The translations under genes and the position numbers were made by a program. Of a stretch of DNA of 64,000 nt, positions 24,748 through 36,738 are shown one piece after another. Within the stretch, counting starts at the first letter, position 1; every line of letters begins with the position of its first letter. Origin of the DNA: Brugia malayi (lineage: Eukaryota; Nematoda; Chromadorea; Rhabditida; Onchocercidae); contig NW_025062479.1 of the NCBI RefSeq assembly GCF_000002995.4, forward strand, positions 21,758,721-21,822,720. Reading direction: 5' to 3'. Under the pieces are notes generated by a model, which made no database searches, was not told the origin of the DNA, and saw only the letters and a list, made by a program, of their open reading frames with translations.

Positions 24748-27700
24748 TTGAATTCAGTATGGCGTATATTAGTAATTCTCTATATGTAATTAATAGTACT
24801 TAAATTATAATTGTTTTTCAAATTAATTCGAAATGCTTTATGTTTGCGTAAAAATCAGTTAATAGTTTTACTGTATTCTCTGAAAAAAAAGAAAGAAAGA
24901 ATATTTGTAGGAAAAAACTATTAACCAAAAAATTATTTACAAAAATCTTTTAAAGATGAAAATATTTGTTAATATTTTTTTATCATATGTAAACTATTTT
25001 TGAAAAAGGAAACTTTCCAAATATGAACTACCGTTATTGTCTTATTTTAACTATTAATTTGTTTCTCTCTTATTATTCAATAAATAAATATCATAGAACA
25101 ATCATCTTGAATTTGATTACTGATTTTGTAAGAAATCATTAAATGAATTAATTTATTTTAATACAATTCAAATCACTTCTCAGTTTAGTTCAGTTCATCT
25201 AGCAATCAAATTCTGTTCAATTATTAATTTTTTTTTTTTTTTTTTTTCAATTTCATAAATATTTCATTAAAACGAAATATTTATGAATTTATTAAATTCA
25301 TTTCTTTATTTATTACTAATTTGGATTTATTTATTTCATTAATTTTCTTGCATTTTTGTCACTTTTTATTTAATTAGTTTGATCACGTTTAAATGAATGT
25401 GTATATATATGTGTGTGTATGTATGTGTGTGTGTCTGTATGTGTGTGTATGTGTATGTGTGCATGTGTATTTGTTTGATTTTACATTTATGCATAAATAA
25501 TTTGTGAAATTATATTAGAATTAAAAGCTATTTCAATGTGAAAATTTTCAAATTCAAATGGATCTAATTCATTTCCGATTTTATTAATATTAATAAATGT
25601 TTTTCATTGCTTTTTGTTGCTGTTGTTGTTATTGTTTTTGAATTGATTGCTTTATTGACTATTTATTTTGATGCTATTAATAATCCATTTGATAATTATG
25701 CTATTTAAGCAGGTTGGCGACGGTATGATATGCAATTACTTTCATCCATTTCAGCTGCACAAATTAACAGATGAAAAAGAAATGACAACTAATTTTAGTA
25801 GCATAGTAGCAATATTTTAAATGAATTCAAAACTTCAAAAGATGCTAAAATATAACTGTGTGACAACTCATTTAGCTAATATCATTTCAAATTTTAAATC
25901 GTTTGTTAAGTTTTTTGAAAAAAAAAAAAAAAAAAAAAAACATAAAGTAACAATATTAAAGTTGTTGTAATGATTGTTACATCATAGTAATGATTGATTT
26001 ATGAATAGATTCCGTTCTGGATAACATAATTTCCTTTCAGTGAATTAGTTCATTCCAAGAGGTCAACCAAGAGTAATAACAAACATATTGACCTCAAATT
26101 CTCACTATGAAAAATTATCGCTTTCGTCATTATCATCTTGTTTTATATTAAAAAAAAAAAAAAAAAAAAAAATAAATGAACAGAATATTTGGTGACAATA
26201 GTTTTTTTTGTCGTTTAAGTAAACAAGAAAAAAATTTATTGACATATGTAACTGAAAAGGTCAACATGTACACTTTCGTTTCATTTTTGCCGAAATGTTT
26301 TTTTTTTTTTTTTTAAATTTTTATTTGAAGTAAAAACCAGAAATTATCCTTGTATTTTTCAATTTGCTTTTGTAATAATTTTTTTATCTTTTTTTGTGAA
26401 ACTTTTAACTATTGAAATATACCTTTCATGAATTAATAATACCTCAATGTTAATATCAAAAGATAACCGATTCTCATAGCAATAGCATATTCAAAGGATA
26501 AGCTTAAAAGAAGAAAAGAAATTTGACGTGATCGTTACTTATCTTAACAGATTTTTTTTTTCTTTCTTTCACTTTTTTTTTTCTTTTTTTTTTTGGTTGC
26601 ATATTGAAGCAAAAAAGAAAGAAGCGGTTAAAAAGAATATTTGTTTGATTCATTTGAAAGGTACTTGAAATTTGCAAAGAGTAAGAAGCTATGATGGTGC
26701 AATGGAAAACACTTCAACAAGCAAAAGAAGTTGGCGAGAAAAAAAAGAAAAGAAAAGGGAAAGTTGCCGACATAAGGTAAAACAAATAGAAAATATGGTA
26801 CCAATCTAGGGTAGGGTATAAACCTGTTGGAATAGTTCTCCTAAAATTAGAGAGTATTTGATGTGAAAGCACGTGGAAAAATGTAAGAAGGACAGGTGAT
26901 AATACAAAGGTACTTCATCCTACTTCATAACACTCTTTTGTGTCCTCATTTTCACACTTCTTTTATTATCATTTATGATTTCAAAAATTGATCATTTATA
27001 TTTTACGGTAAGGTAAAAAGGAAAATTCAGGAATGATTGATATTATTGATAAATGAAAGTGAAATCTATTAATTAAACAAATGAACAAGATGAGTCAATA
27101 ATTAGTAGAACTTTTGATGTGTATCATCCTTTTAATTGATTCATTTATATAATTTTCTGGTCATATCAATTAAATTAAATGGATAAAACTGAATCGTTTT
27201 TTTTTTTTTTTTTCAAAAATTTCGAGAATCATGAAAAAAAAGATTGAAAGAAAAAATTGCTTCGTGAATTACTTATCAATTTAATGACATAGATGATGTA
27301 AGTGTTAAAAGTTGCAAAGTAAAAAATAAAATTAAAAATTTAAAAATGAGTTTATTTCAAATTACTGAACTTGGTCATAACATTACTTTAATTGCATGTT
27401 TGTCTTCATTTTCAATGCTAACATATTAGTTTAAAATAATTTTTAATTACGTTTTTAAAATAATTTTAAATAAAACTTTTAATTATGATTGATATGAATT
27501 AGCAGATCTGAGAGACGAGAAAGGACCAATTTACATCTTAAATCTTATTTTCTACATTAATACGGTATGATTTAGAGGGTTTTTTGGTAGTTAGAATGAA
27601 AAAAGGAAACCGACAAGTGGTACTCTTCAGAATTAGTACCGCAGTGACAATTGGACACAATGGGAGGTGTTTCATTCACTAAACTTCTTGTAAGGGATAC

Positions 27701-28300
27701 CTGCACCTTCCAATTAATTACTACTGAACCGGAATTTATCTCAAACTCACTCTTTCTTCTCCTTCCTATTACTCTTAATATCTCCCAAACTTTAATTTCG
27801 ATAAATCTATTCATTGTTGTTAATTACAGAATAATTGCATTTAACATTTTATTAAATCTAATATTAGTATCTATCAATATTTAATAAATCTTAAGAATTT
27901 TTTTTTTAAAAAAAAGGAAAGAAAAAGAAAAATTTTAATATTTGAAGCATTAACTTCAACGAGAATGTTTTATACGAAATGTATGATTCATTTTCCTTAC
28001 ATTTACTTTTTTCTTTTTTTTTTTTTGCTTTAGGTGTTTTAAACTTTTTCAAACTTGAAATAAAATATGGGAAGTAAATTGAGAATGATTCTATACCGTA
28101 CGTTTTGATAATAAAATTTATACAGAATGACATTTCATGAAAATTTCGCGATATCTTGATTGATTTCTTGTCTTAATGTCATCAAATCGAGAAAGGCGAC
28201 AAAGACTTAGAAATGACAGTAATAATTTGTCTGTTCTATTAGTACAGAGACAGAGTCACAGGACAGGACTGTTTAAAGGTATCAATCAGGAATGATTGCA
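24748..28300. other. Intergenic region after the second homeobox gene
   Basis: The region begins with an AT-rich 3' UTR-like stretch. An interrupted TG/TATG simple repeat lies at about 25398-25465, and long A or T runs lie near 25230, 25920, 26151, 26300 and 27198. Pyrimidine/purine tracts occupy 26550-26780. A short open frame from 26691 with a donor-like GTAAAA lacks partners. No gene is supported. Confidence 0.5.
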
Positions 28301-28310
28301 TATAAAAAGG
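28301..28310 (+). promoter_or_regulatory. TATA box of a putative secreted-peptide gene
   Basis: TATAAAAAGG sits 51 bases before an ATG that opens a signal-peptide-like frame. The sequence between (TGCAGCCGCTTTAGTG...) is GC-richer than its surroundings, as core promoters here tend to be. The spacing resembles the TATATAAA boxes of the two Trp-rich secreted genes at 36731 and 39012. Confidence 0.5.
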
Positions 28311-28360
28311 TGCAGCCGCTTTAGTGTACATTGCGGATTTGGATTTCTTGGTACGATAAA

Positions 28361-28659
28361 ATGAAGTGCTTAGCACTATTGTATGTTAATCGAGCAGCAA
28401 TCAAATTTGATAAAATATTCCTAAAATGATTTATTGCTTATTTTATTCTCGAAAAGAAAAAGAAAAAAGAAGAAAGAATGTAAATTTAAATTTGAATATA
28501 AAAACAATGATTATGAAACACTCATGCAAAAATTATCAGTTAATATCAAATGATATTAGTAAGAATTAGAATTCTATTTAATACTATTCTATTTATTTAT
28601 TTTTGAATTTTAGATTAATGTTTGTTTGTTGTTTAATTGTTCAGATGCGCATAACATAA
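28361..28659 (+). CDS. Possible tiny secreted or remnant peptide gene, two exons
   Basis: Exon 1 is 28361-28380 (ATGAAGTGCTTAGCACTATT), followed by a donor GTATGTTA. Exon 2 starts at 28614 after TTTTAG and stays in phase to a TAA at 28657-28659. The product would be 21 residues, MKCLALLLMFVCCLIVQMRI plus Thr. It is a typical hydrophobic signal-peptide core with almost nothing after it. A TATA box lies at the correct distance upstream. Possible explanations are a gene whose later exons I have mis-joined, a decayed secreted-protein gene, or a very short membrane peptide. No family is recognised and no further exon in phase was found with confidence before 29500. Confidence 0.3.
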
Positions 28660-29541
28660 GAGTTAAAGTATTTACGATAATTACATCATATTATTAGCTT
28701 ATTAAGAGATAGCTTATGATAAAGAATGATAATGTTCGAGATGATATAAAAATCTATTGCAATCTGTTCTATAAGTTTAATAAAATAATTGATAAGTTAT
28801 AAGAATGAAAAAAGTAGTACCATATGGAATATTAGATTAATAATTTTGTTAGTTTAATCAATGTTTACAACATTGATTTTATATCAGTTATTCCAATATG
28901 ATAAAAGAGAAATAGAAAAAAGAAGTGGGAAATGATAAAAATGATAATAGTAGTAGTGTAATGATTAGAAAAGATAAAATTAATCATTTTTATTTCATCT
29001 AGCACTGAATTATTTTTCATTTGATATATGATAACAAAATGCTATGCTAATCCGTGTACTCAGAATATGAATACCCATGGATGTACTGAAGAACTGTAGC
29101 AATATGACTATTTCAAGGGAAGAAAACCGAAAGATCTGTTAAGTCTTCTTAGAATGAAAGGTCATACCTTTGAGTTCGTTTCTTTCCGCCCCTTTATTAG
29201 GGAAAGAACTGACATCTGCTTAATTTCATAAAATCCCGAGAATCTATCTGTTGCCGAAAAAAAAAAAAATGTGAAATCACTTATTTAAGGAAATTGTTTC
29301 ATCTAAAATATTAACACTTGGATGAGACAGGAATAAGATAGTAAGTAAATAAAATAGTAAGTAAATTAGTGCAGAAAATGGCAAATAACTAATTGAATAA
29401 TTTAAATTATTAAAAGAATTGTTTGTAATATCAAACTGATCACAGTAGGATTGGTATAATCAGTTACTGTCATTCATCGCCAGCAAAAAAAAGAAAAACC
29501 ATAACATCATTGACATAAAAATCATTCTTTTTAATTTATAG
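28660..29541. other. Intergenic or intronic region with one suspicious open stretch
   Basis: Most is AT-rich and empty. From about 29028 to 29226 the plus strand is GC-richer and open in one frame apart from a single TAG at about 29096. The part after the stop reads QYDYFKGRKPKDLLSLLRMK and could be an old exon. Splice signals around it are weak, so I do not call a gene. Confidence 0.35.
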
Positions 29542-29655
29542 GTAATATACGGCAGAATATTTACGGCTTACATTCTCATATTGCTACTTTCAATTTACTT
29601 ATATTTCTGTTCCTGCAAGCCCTTACCTCCAGACGACAATTTCGGACAAATGTAG
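29542..29655 (+). CDS. Possible terminal exon encoding a transmembrane segment
   Basis: After the acceptor TTTAATTTATAG at 29541, a phase-0 frame runs 37 codons to TAG. It reads VIYGRIFTAYILILLLSIYL, then YFCSCKPLPPDDNFGQM: one strong hydrophobic helix followed by a short Cys- and Pro-containing tail. No upstream exon could be joined with confidence, so its parent gene is unknown, and the other frames are also partly open. Treat it as a candidate last exon of a small membrane protein, possibly linked to the signal-peptide exons near 28361. Confidence 0.25.
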   Translation, partial: VIYGRIFTAYILILLLSIYLYFCSCKPLPPDDNFGQM

Positions 29656-30674
29656 TCAAAGTCAATTGAGTTCAAAATAATTCAAGATGACTTGAAGCAA
29701 TATACTTTACATAATACAAATGGATCCAGCAAAATATAAGAGGTGAAAAGTGACTGTTCATTTGTCAACCTTAATACTATCACTTCTAGCGAATATTTTC
29801 ACTCTTCCTCATCCATCTATCGTCAATATTTGCTCAAGAAAGCTTCTTCGTTCAGACGCAAATACACGTTACGCAATCAATCTTTCGCATAGCTTTAAAT
29901 AATCTTTACCAGAAGATAGTCGAAGGGACTTCTCCCGACTACGTTTTCCATAAAACGTAAAAGTACACATTTCACCGCAAATATTTGCATTTTATTTGCC
30001 GCGCAAATATCATTGCAATTCCGAAAAGCACTGTGAGACTTTTTCATTTTCTTTTGCAAAAGAAACATAGGATTTGGAATAAAGCATAAGGGTACGCTTG
30101 CGACTCCCTCATTCACTGGTAGATGTCATTAGAGATCTCATAAAAGGGGTAAAATACTTCCAGAAAATAAAAAAAAGGGAAAGAAAATCCTTCTTCTTCT
30201 AAATTTCTTACTCCAATTGCAATATTTCATATAGGAAAGGTAGCACTTGAAAAATTAATACATGCTTTTGGAGATTAGCCTTAAAACCTTTAGTCAAAAT
30301 AAAGAAATTGCGTATCAACTAGCACAAACTTTTCTGCAGATCCAGTTTCACGACTACTTAAACAGCATCTGCTATACGAAATTGGAACTCTGTTAACATA
30401 ATTCACCAAATTTTTTAGGAAATTTGTGACCGTTCAAGTTAGTAAAATTTTATCAAAGTAAAACATAACAAAAATTTACGAATGAATAAATAAAGCACTA
30501 AGACTGTTGGCGTAATTCAAATAAAAGACAAACAGTAAGGATTACAAAAAGAGAGCAATAATGTACTTATAATTATAAATCCACTTTAAGTCCAAAACAG
30601 AACTTTAAAGAAGAACCACTATTTCAGAAACAAATGCAATAAAAATAATAAAAAAAAACATGGAACTAGCACCA
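29656..30674. other. Intergenic region before the MIA40-like gene
   Basis: No gene is supported. A 220-base stretch at 29895-30116 is open on the minus strand and GC-richer than its flanks, but it has no family motif, signal peptide or splice partner. The remainder is AT-rich and presumably holds the 3' UTR of the minus-strand gene ending at 30675. Confidence 0.45.
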
Positions 30675-31972
30675 TTACGCTTGATCAGAATGCACCGAAT
30701 CCTCTAATTCAGCGTTTTTCTGCCCTTGATTATCCTCATCTTCATTAAGATCACGCGTACCTGCAATCCAAATTACACCCTTCTTCCTAGTGGCATTCAT
30801 TTGCAATTAAACGGCTATTTCACATAATATTCAACATACATGAAATATATTCTCATAATAAACAGCCTCATAATATATGTATGTTCATCAAGATATGCGA
30901 GAGCAAATAAATTCAAAACAAAACTGACGAACTCACTTTTAAAGCATCCTGTTCGCATAACACAATTCATAAAATTCATGAACTCTGTGGCACAAGCTCC
31001 TTCCTCTAAGGCTGCTTCCCCAGCACTTTTCTGGCACTTTATTGCTTCACGAAATTCATGACCGCATGGACTGGCGACTAAGTGACCAACACAGTGACAC
31101 TCAAAGTTCACACTTCCATCTGGCAATGTTGGACCTGAGAAAAACTACCTGAATCGCACCAATACTCTCTTATAATTTTTGAAAAAAAACCATCAAGGAC
31201 TTGGAAAAAGCCTGCAGCAACCTTCTCAGTTGCGGAGACTAAAGGTTTAAACTCCAACCTGAATACCTGGGTTGTATTTGTCATCAAGTTCTGCATATGA
31301 CATACGTGCCAGTGACTCCACGTAGGCATCCCGAATTGGTTCCTCGTATTCTTCTCGTGTTATTCTATGAACCTAAACACTTTGACAACATGTACTTGAA
31401 TTATTAATTAATAATACATAAATTAGGAGCGGGGCTATCCAAATGTTATTTGCAAATTTAACTTGCGATGTTCAGCATAAGGATTTTGCTATATATCTAA
31501 ACTGAACTGTTATAGTCCATGATTAATACGTAAATAAAGTGAGAGATGCATTCTTAACAGAACTTTGATATGCAACTACGAAATCTCAAATGAAAAAATG
31601 AACTTAAAGTGTAGCAGAGGAGAAAATTGAAAATACTATCAATTTAAAGTAGCCCATAAATTATCAAAAGTTCTTCAAGATTCTGAAGCCTTTCGATAAA
31701 CTATTTTTTCCTTTTTAAACTTACAAACTGAATCACAGCCATTTTGCAATATCAAATCTTGCAACAATTATTTCCTAAAGATTCTCTAAGATAAATTAAC
31801 GCTTTTTACGAATAAAAATTAATTAGTTATTGAAATAAAAAAAATATAACACTTTTAGAGAGCGAAAAGTTCAGAAACATACCAAATCTCCTTCATTGGT
31901 GTCATCTTCCATCCCCCGAGATTTCCATGGTATCCCAAAAAGCACACCTCCCAACGACCTTAAGCGATCCAT
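30675..31972 (-). CDS. MIA40/CHCHD4-like twin-CX9C mitochondrial import oxidoreductase
   Basis: Four exons read high to low: 31742-31725, 31372-31267, 31134-30937 and 30760-30675. They close in phase to 135 residues. An alternative first exon at 31972-31883 also ends in phase 0 (30 codons, MDRLRSLGGVLFGIPWKSRG...) and would replace the MAVIQF exon. The CHCH domain has Cys65-X9-Cys75 and Cys89-X9-Cys99, preceded by a Cys-X-Cys at 54-56. The spacing from this pair to the first CX9C equals that of human MIA40. Residues PDGSVNFEC align with PNGNINWNC, and an acidic tail follows (NEDEDNQGQ), also usual. MIA40 oxidises incoming cysteine proteins in the intermembrane space and is re-oxidised by ERV1/ALR. 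The odd feature is that the redox dipeptide reads CHC, not CPC. The assignment rests on the full Cys pattern; another CHCH protein with an N-terminal Cys pair is the main alternative. Confidence 0.8.
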
Positions 31973-33113
31973 TTGGTTCGCAATGCAAAAACTGTGTCCA
32001 AGGAATGATAAAACTTAGTGAAATTACTGCTTGGCATGTATGTTATTCACTCGTTCTGTTATTATATAATTTCAGGTATTTCTTTTTTATTTACTTATTT
32101 TACATTTGTTTACTTTCCATACATTCCTTAGTAATTCCCTCAATTGGATAATATTTATCAACAAGTAGATTCTAAATTCTAAAAATAAGAAATTGCAATA
32201 TTTTGAAGGAACGATCAGTACTAAGAATCATATCTTAAAGTATATTGCATATGTCATAATTAATTATGTCCTTTTTAATTAATTATGTCCTTTCTATTTC
32301 AATTCTAATAGCTATTTGATGGTCAGAACCTGTTCCCATCAAATGATCACCACTTTCTCAAACACTTCACATTTAATTTAATTTAATTTTTTTTTTCCTT
32401 TCCGTAACATATACGCAACATTTCTCTCAATATTTCAACAATTTCCTTAAATCATTTCAGCAAAATAAAGTACACAGCGATAACTGTTTTCTTGATGATA
32501 TTATTGACATTTTTATTTTATCATATACATTAATTAGGATGGTACTGATTAATAATTATTCAAATTTCAATACTTATAAAATTAGTATTACATCATTTGA
32601 CTCTTAATTGAATGCATTCAAATTAAAATGTTTTTACTCATTGAAAATGAAATTTGAAAATTTTTGAAATTTTAATGCTTATTGAAAATTATTTCAAAAA
32701 AAAAAAAACAAACAAACTATATCTGTTAATTTTATGATGATTATTGAAGTAAATGGTGTTTGAAATTATTTTCAAAATATTGTCTTCTGTAACAATTACG
32801 TGTTTACATATACGTAATTACTTTAATTAAACTTTAGATTATACTATCATCTCTTTCATTTCTTTCTTTCGCATCCTTCTCTTAATTATATCATTTTAAA
32901 AATTTTCTCATAATTAATTTTTTTGTTAAAAAATTTCAACTTTTTAAAAATTACAAATGTTCAACACTTTGTGCTTTCATATGGCATTCAAATTCATCGT
33001 TCATTTTACCTGAGTACCTATTTAAAATACACTTACCTATAACACATAGCTTAAATTTGATTTCAAATGTGCATTTTCAGAAGTTTATAACATTCGATAA
33101 CAAATAAAATTTG
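31973..33113. other. Intergenic region between divergent genes
   Basis: This is a shared upstream region for the minus-strand MIA40-like gene and the plus-strand EGF-like gene. It is AT-rich with poly-T and poly-A runs (32388, 32697). I see no exon, TATA box or repeat that I can support. Confidence 0.45.
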
Positions 33114-34501
33114 ATGGATACAAGGATGATACTATTGTCAATTGCTATATTAAATGTTATCGATCTCGTCGGTGGCAATCAACGAAATCATCATCGCAAT
33201 ATCATGTGACATTTTCATGAATATCATGAATAGTAAGCCAGTCAATATATTCAAGTCAAATCAATATTAGTTAATTCATTTGTTTAACTTTTTAAATTTT
33301 TGATTAAAATTAGTCTTAATAGGCTAATGATAAAATTTTTAGATGTTTTTCAACGAATAAGAATGTATAGCATGCATTATTTTTAATCGTCTTTTTTATA
33401 TATATATATATTTTTATATTTAGATATTCACAATATTTAATCTCTTTTTTTTTTGTATTATTCAAAATTTTACACTTTTTTATTATCATTTTTGTGTAAA
33501 TTATGAAAGATAAATTTTATAAATGAAATATATTAAATGTGAAAAGTTTCTACAAGTAAAATTAAAGAATGAAAAAAGAATTAAATTCAGTTGTAACAAT
33601 GGTAGTTCAATCGGTGGTCGATGTATATGTATAAGGGGCTATAGTGGTACTTACTGCAATCGTGTCATGCACTGCAAGTTTAATAAATTTCAATCGAATG
33701 GAAGGTTACAGTTTCTCATTTGCAATTTGAGATGAATTTATTTTTATTTAAATAGAAGAGAGTAAATTTTTCTCGATTTGATCGTAAAATCATTACTAAT
33801 TGAATTATGTGGAGTTGTTATTTGCATATATGAGATTCATAAATTAAAACTAAATAATAGAATCAACAAAAACAAAGTCACAACAAGTGTATGTGAAAAA
33901 TTTCAGTTGCGTCGATTGCTCGGATGGTTGGAAAGGTATTAATTGTGATCAAATTCAGTGCATTCATGGTGTATCGGATGAAAGTGGACAAAATTGTATA
34001 TGTGAGATGCCATATAGCGGACAATTCTGCAAATCCTTAGAGACATCCGATGTTTACTTTTATTACAATCAAAAGGTATTCCATCTCACTCTCACCATCC
34101 CTCATTTTATTTACTTCATAGGTGACAAACAGCATTTTGCAAAATTTTCACTTTTAAGTATTTTACTACAAAAAATATGACCAGAAAATGGCATCAGATT
34201 TGTTTTGGGGACAGGTAGCTAATATTATAGGATGACAAAGCATGCTTTCAAGCCAATCCATAAAGTGCTATTATGCATTGATTGATCAATTGAAAAATAA
34301 TTTGTTCAGGTTTATCAATTTGGACCAATTGGCGCTTTATCAATATTACCGCTTCTGGTGATTTTGTTTGGATGTGAACGAACAGCTCAATCACGAAGAA
34401 TTAAACGTATCGAAAAGCATCTCTACGAGCAGAACATAATAGTTAATCGCCATAAGATATCGACATTTCTCACCAGAAAGACAAAAATGACCAGTAATTA
34501 A
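33114..34501 (+). CDS. Small EGF-like single-pass membrane protein
   Basis: Four exons close in phase: 33114-33205, 33591-33704, 33907-34075 and 34310-34501, giving 188 residues. The start opens a signal peptide (MDTRMILLSIAILNVIDLVG). Two Cys-rich EGF-like units follow. One is CNNGSSIGGRCICIRGYSGT followed by YC, with the CXCXXGYXGXXC signature. The second runs from SCVDCSDGWKGINC through CICEMPYSGQFC. A hydrophobic helix, FGPIGALSILPLLVILFGC, precedes a basic cytoplasmic tail (RRIKRIEKHLYEQ). The predicted form is type I at the cell surface or in the secretory path. I do not recognise the exact family; a nematode EGF/TM family is likely. The tail has no motif that I can name. Confidence 0.8.
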
Positions 34502-35602
34502 TAGTGATTCATCTTTTTGCTATTTTTAAAATTACATTTTCATGATGGAAATCACATAAAAATAAATTAATAATGTACAGCATTTCTTCTCTTTCATCTT
34601 TTCTGGTTAGCATTCACTCTTCGTTACCCGAATATCTTTTCCCTCACCTTTGTTGTCAATCATTTCTTTTTATGGTACATTATTGCGTAATAGAGAACCG
34701 TTAAGCAATGAGAAATTAATTTTTAAAAGGTCAATTGAAAATATACGAGTCAATAAGTTAAAAAAGAAAGAGAAAATATTTCGTTCCATTTCGAAAGAAA
34801 AAATTCTATTGCATGAGTTAGTGAAAGGAAAAATGGCAGTTTTCATGATGAATTTTGATAGAAAATTTTCGCCATTAAAGAAAGAAATGAATTTAATATA
34901 GTTTGATCAGTTTTATTTCTTAATGAGAACTGAAAAAAAAAAAAAAAAAAAAGAAAGCGAATTGAGTTGATAGTTGAAAGTCTAATGAAATATAGTTTAT
35001 TTGTAAATTAATGAATAAATGTCTAATTTTTAGTATAGAAAAAATAAATGACAAATGAATATATGACGGTGACACATATTGTTCCATTACAGTGGAATTT
35101 TTTATTTTCTTAATTGGTCTAAAGGTTCATCAAATTTTTAATCATTCCATTTTGTCATTGACAATTTCAATGAACTTTATCAACAGATAAATTTTTACAT
35201 TGTTTCTGCACCTTTCCCTTCTTTAATTTGGTAAAACGCTCTAATTTTACGAGCATGATATTACTTTATGCAATAACTTTTATAATTTTTCTCAGTGAAA
35301 ATGAAATTTTATTCGAAATGAATAAACATAAATTGACGTAGATTTTTTAAAGCAAAACGTACGGCAATTTTAAAAGAATTAAATCAAATTATTTATTTGA
35401 GCTTATGTTATCTTAGCTGCAATCTCAATAGTAATAATAAACCTGAAAAATAAATTAGAAATAAAAAGCACTACTAAATAGTAGGATAATAGTGAATTAG
35501 TAAGGAATGGATCAAAAATGAAATTAATTTTAAATTTGACATAACAAATTTTTGCTGGCATTGTTTGGATAACTTTTTTATTAAACTTAAATTAGTTAAT
35601 TC
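34502..35602. other. Intergenic region between convergent genes
   Basis: This holds the 3' ends of the EGF-like gene (+) and the Trp-rich gene (-). A Lys-rich open frame at 34650-34901 has no splice context or family resemblance and is probably chance in purine-rich DNA. A poly-A run is at 34933-34953. Nothing else is seen. Confidence 0.45.
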
Positions 35603-36693
35603 TTAAGAAAGCCACGGAGGAGGTGGTACTTCACCATAGGGACCTAGATCACCTGTCCAACCTATAGAGCCAGGCCAGAATGGTTGCTTTTGTTTTGGTT
35701 GGTTGCTAGTATCCCACCACGGTACCTGTTGTTTCTCATACTGATTCCGCTTGAACAACCAGTTTGACCAAGTTATATTTTTTTTAGGCCAGTTATGCCA
35801 ATTTTCTACATCACTAGCAAATTTTTCTTGAAATTGCTTTTTCAGAATGTTAGATGGTAACATGCTTGCATGCTGCGATCCAGCATTCACCTCATACATT
35901 CCAGCTGCATGCATCTTAGTAGATTCATCGATGTTAGGCGGTGATGTCCATCGTGCAGGTGATACTTCCACTTGCAACAATTTCGGCCTTTTTTTCATAT
36001 TTGCAGTACTGTACTGATTGTTGTAGCCAGTGCCCCATTCCTGACCTTCGGAATGTTTATAGTTTCTGCCGTATTTATATTCCGTATTCCACTCTATCGG
36101 TCTATCCGGTTGACTTCTCGCATCATCATTATCAAAGTAGTAATCCATTGGCTGTGAATTTGATAAACTGTTAACGCCTACAAAAAAATAAACAATTATT
36201 TTTTCTTTAATTTTTATACATTCGAAAAGTTTATATTATTTTACTGAAATAAATCCTCGAAGCACTCATTCATATCAAATTATTAAAGAAAAAAAGTTCA
36301 TTTATCTTATCACATATCTCATACTTTCATACTAAAATGCTGAATTAAGGAATGCAAAGAATTTATTCTAAAAATAAAAATATGCAGAAAAAGCCTTCCT
36401 TCCAATTTTTTTATCGATAAAGATTAAATTATTCTCTCAAGCTATCATCGATACTTGTCGAATGAATCATCTGACAATTTGTGGACAGTTTAATGTATGC
36501 ATACACATTGATAACTGATACTATCATATGCTGATAAATTTGAAAGGAATGATAAACAGTATTGATAAATTATAATTCTTTTCTTTTTTTTTTCGTGATA
36601 AAAAATTAATAATTAAGAGAAAGAAATCATACCAGAAATAAAAACGAATATACGAAATATTAGCACTCGAAGAATTTTAGCAACTGAAGACAT
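35603..36693 (-). CDS. Trp-rich, cysteine-free secreted protein A
   Basis: Two exons, 36693-36633 and 36177-35603, join in phase 1 to give 211 residues. The start is a short signal peptide (MSSVAKILRVLIFRIFVFIS). The mature part has no cysteine, about 12 tryptophans, and many Asn, Gln, Pro, Lys and Tyr. Trp-containing segments include VENWHNWPKKNITWSNWLF and PWWDTSNQPKQKQPFWPG, ending PPPPWLS. There is one NIT sequon. No domain is recognised. A TATATAAA box lies about 40 bases before the ATG, so the 5' UTR must be very short. The adjacent gene on the same strand (37712-38964) is also a Trp-rich secreted protein with the same promoter layout, which suggests a small cluster of structural proteins such as eggshell, sheath or cuticle components. 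That role is inference only. Confidence 0.75.
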
Positions 36694-36730
36694 TATTGTT
36701 TAATTGTTGAAGATCAGCGCAATGAGAACA

Positions 36731-36738
36731 TTTATATA
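36731..36738 (-). promoter_or_regulatory. TATA box of Trp-rich gene A
   Basis: On the minus strand this reads TATATAAA, about 40 bases before the ATG at 36693-36691. Its position implies a transcription start only a few bases before the start codon, so expression is probably from a strong tissue- or stage-restricted promoter. Confidence 0.55.

Noticed and set aside
26691..26780. Lys-rich open frame ending at a donor-like GTAAAA
   Set aside because: Simple purine-rich DNA without acceptor partners, signal or family resemblance.
29895..30116. 73-codon minus-strand frame in a GC-richer patch
   Set aside because: No splice partner, motif or start context; kept only as a note in the region description.
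34650..34901. 83-codon Lys-rich plus-strand frame after the EGF-like gene
   Set aside because: The EGF-like gene already has a stop at 34501; codon content reflects A-rich sequence.
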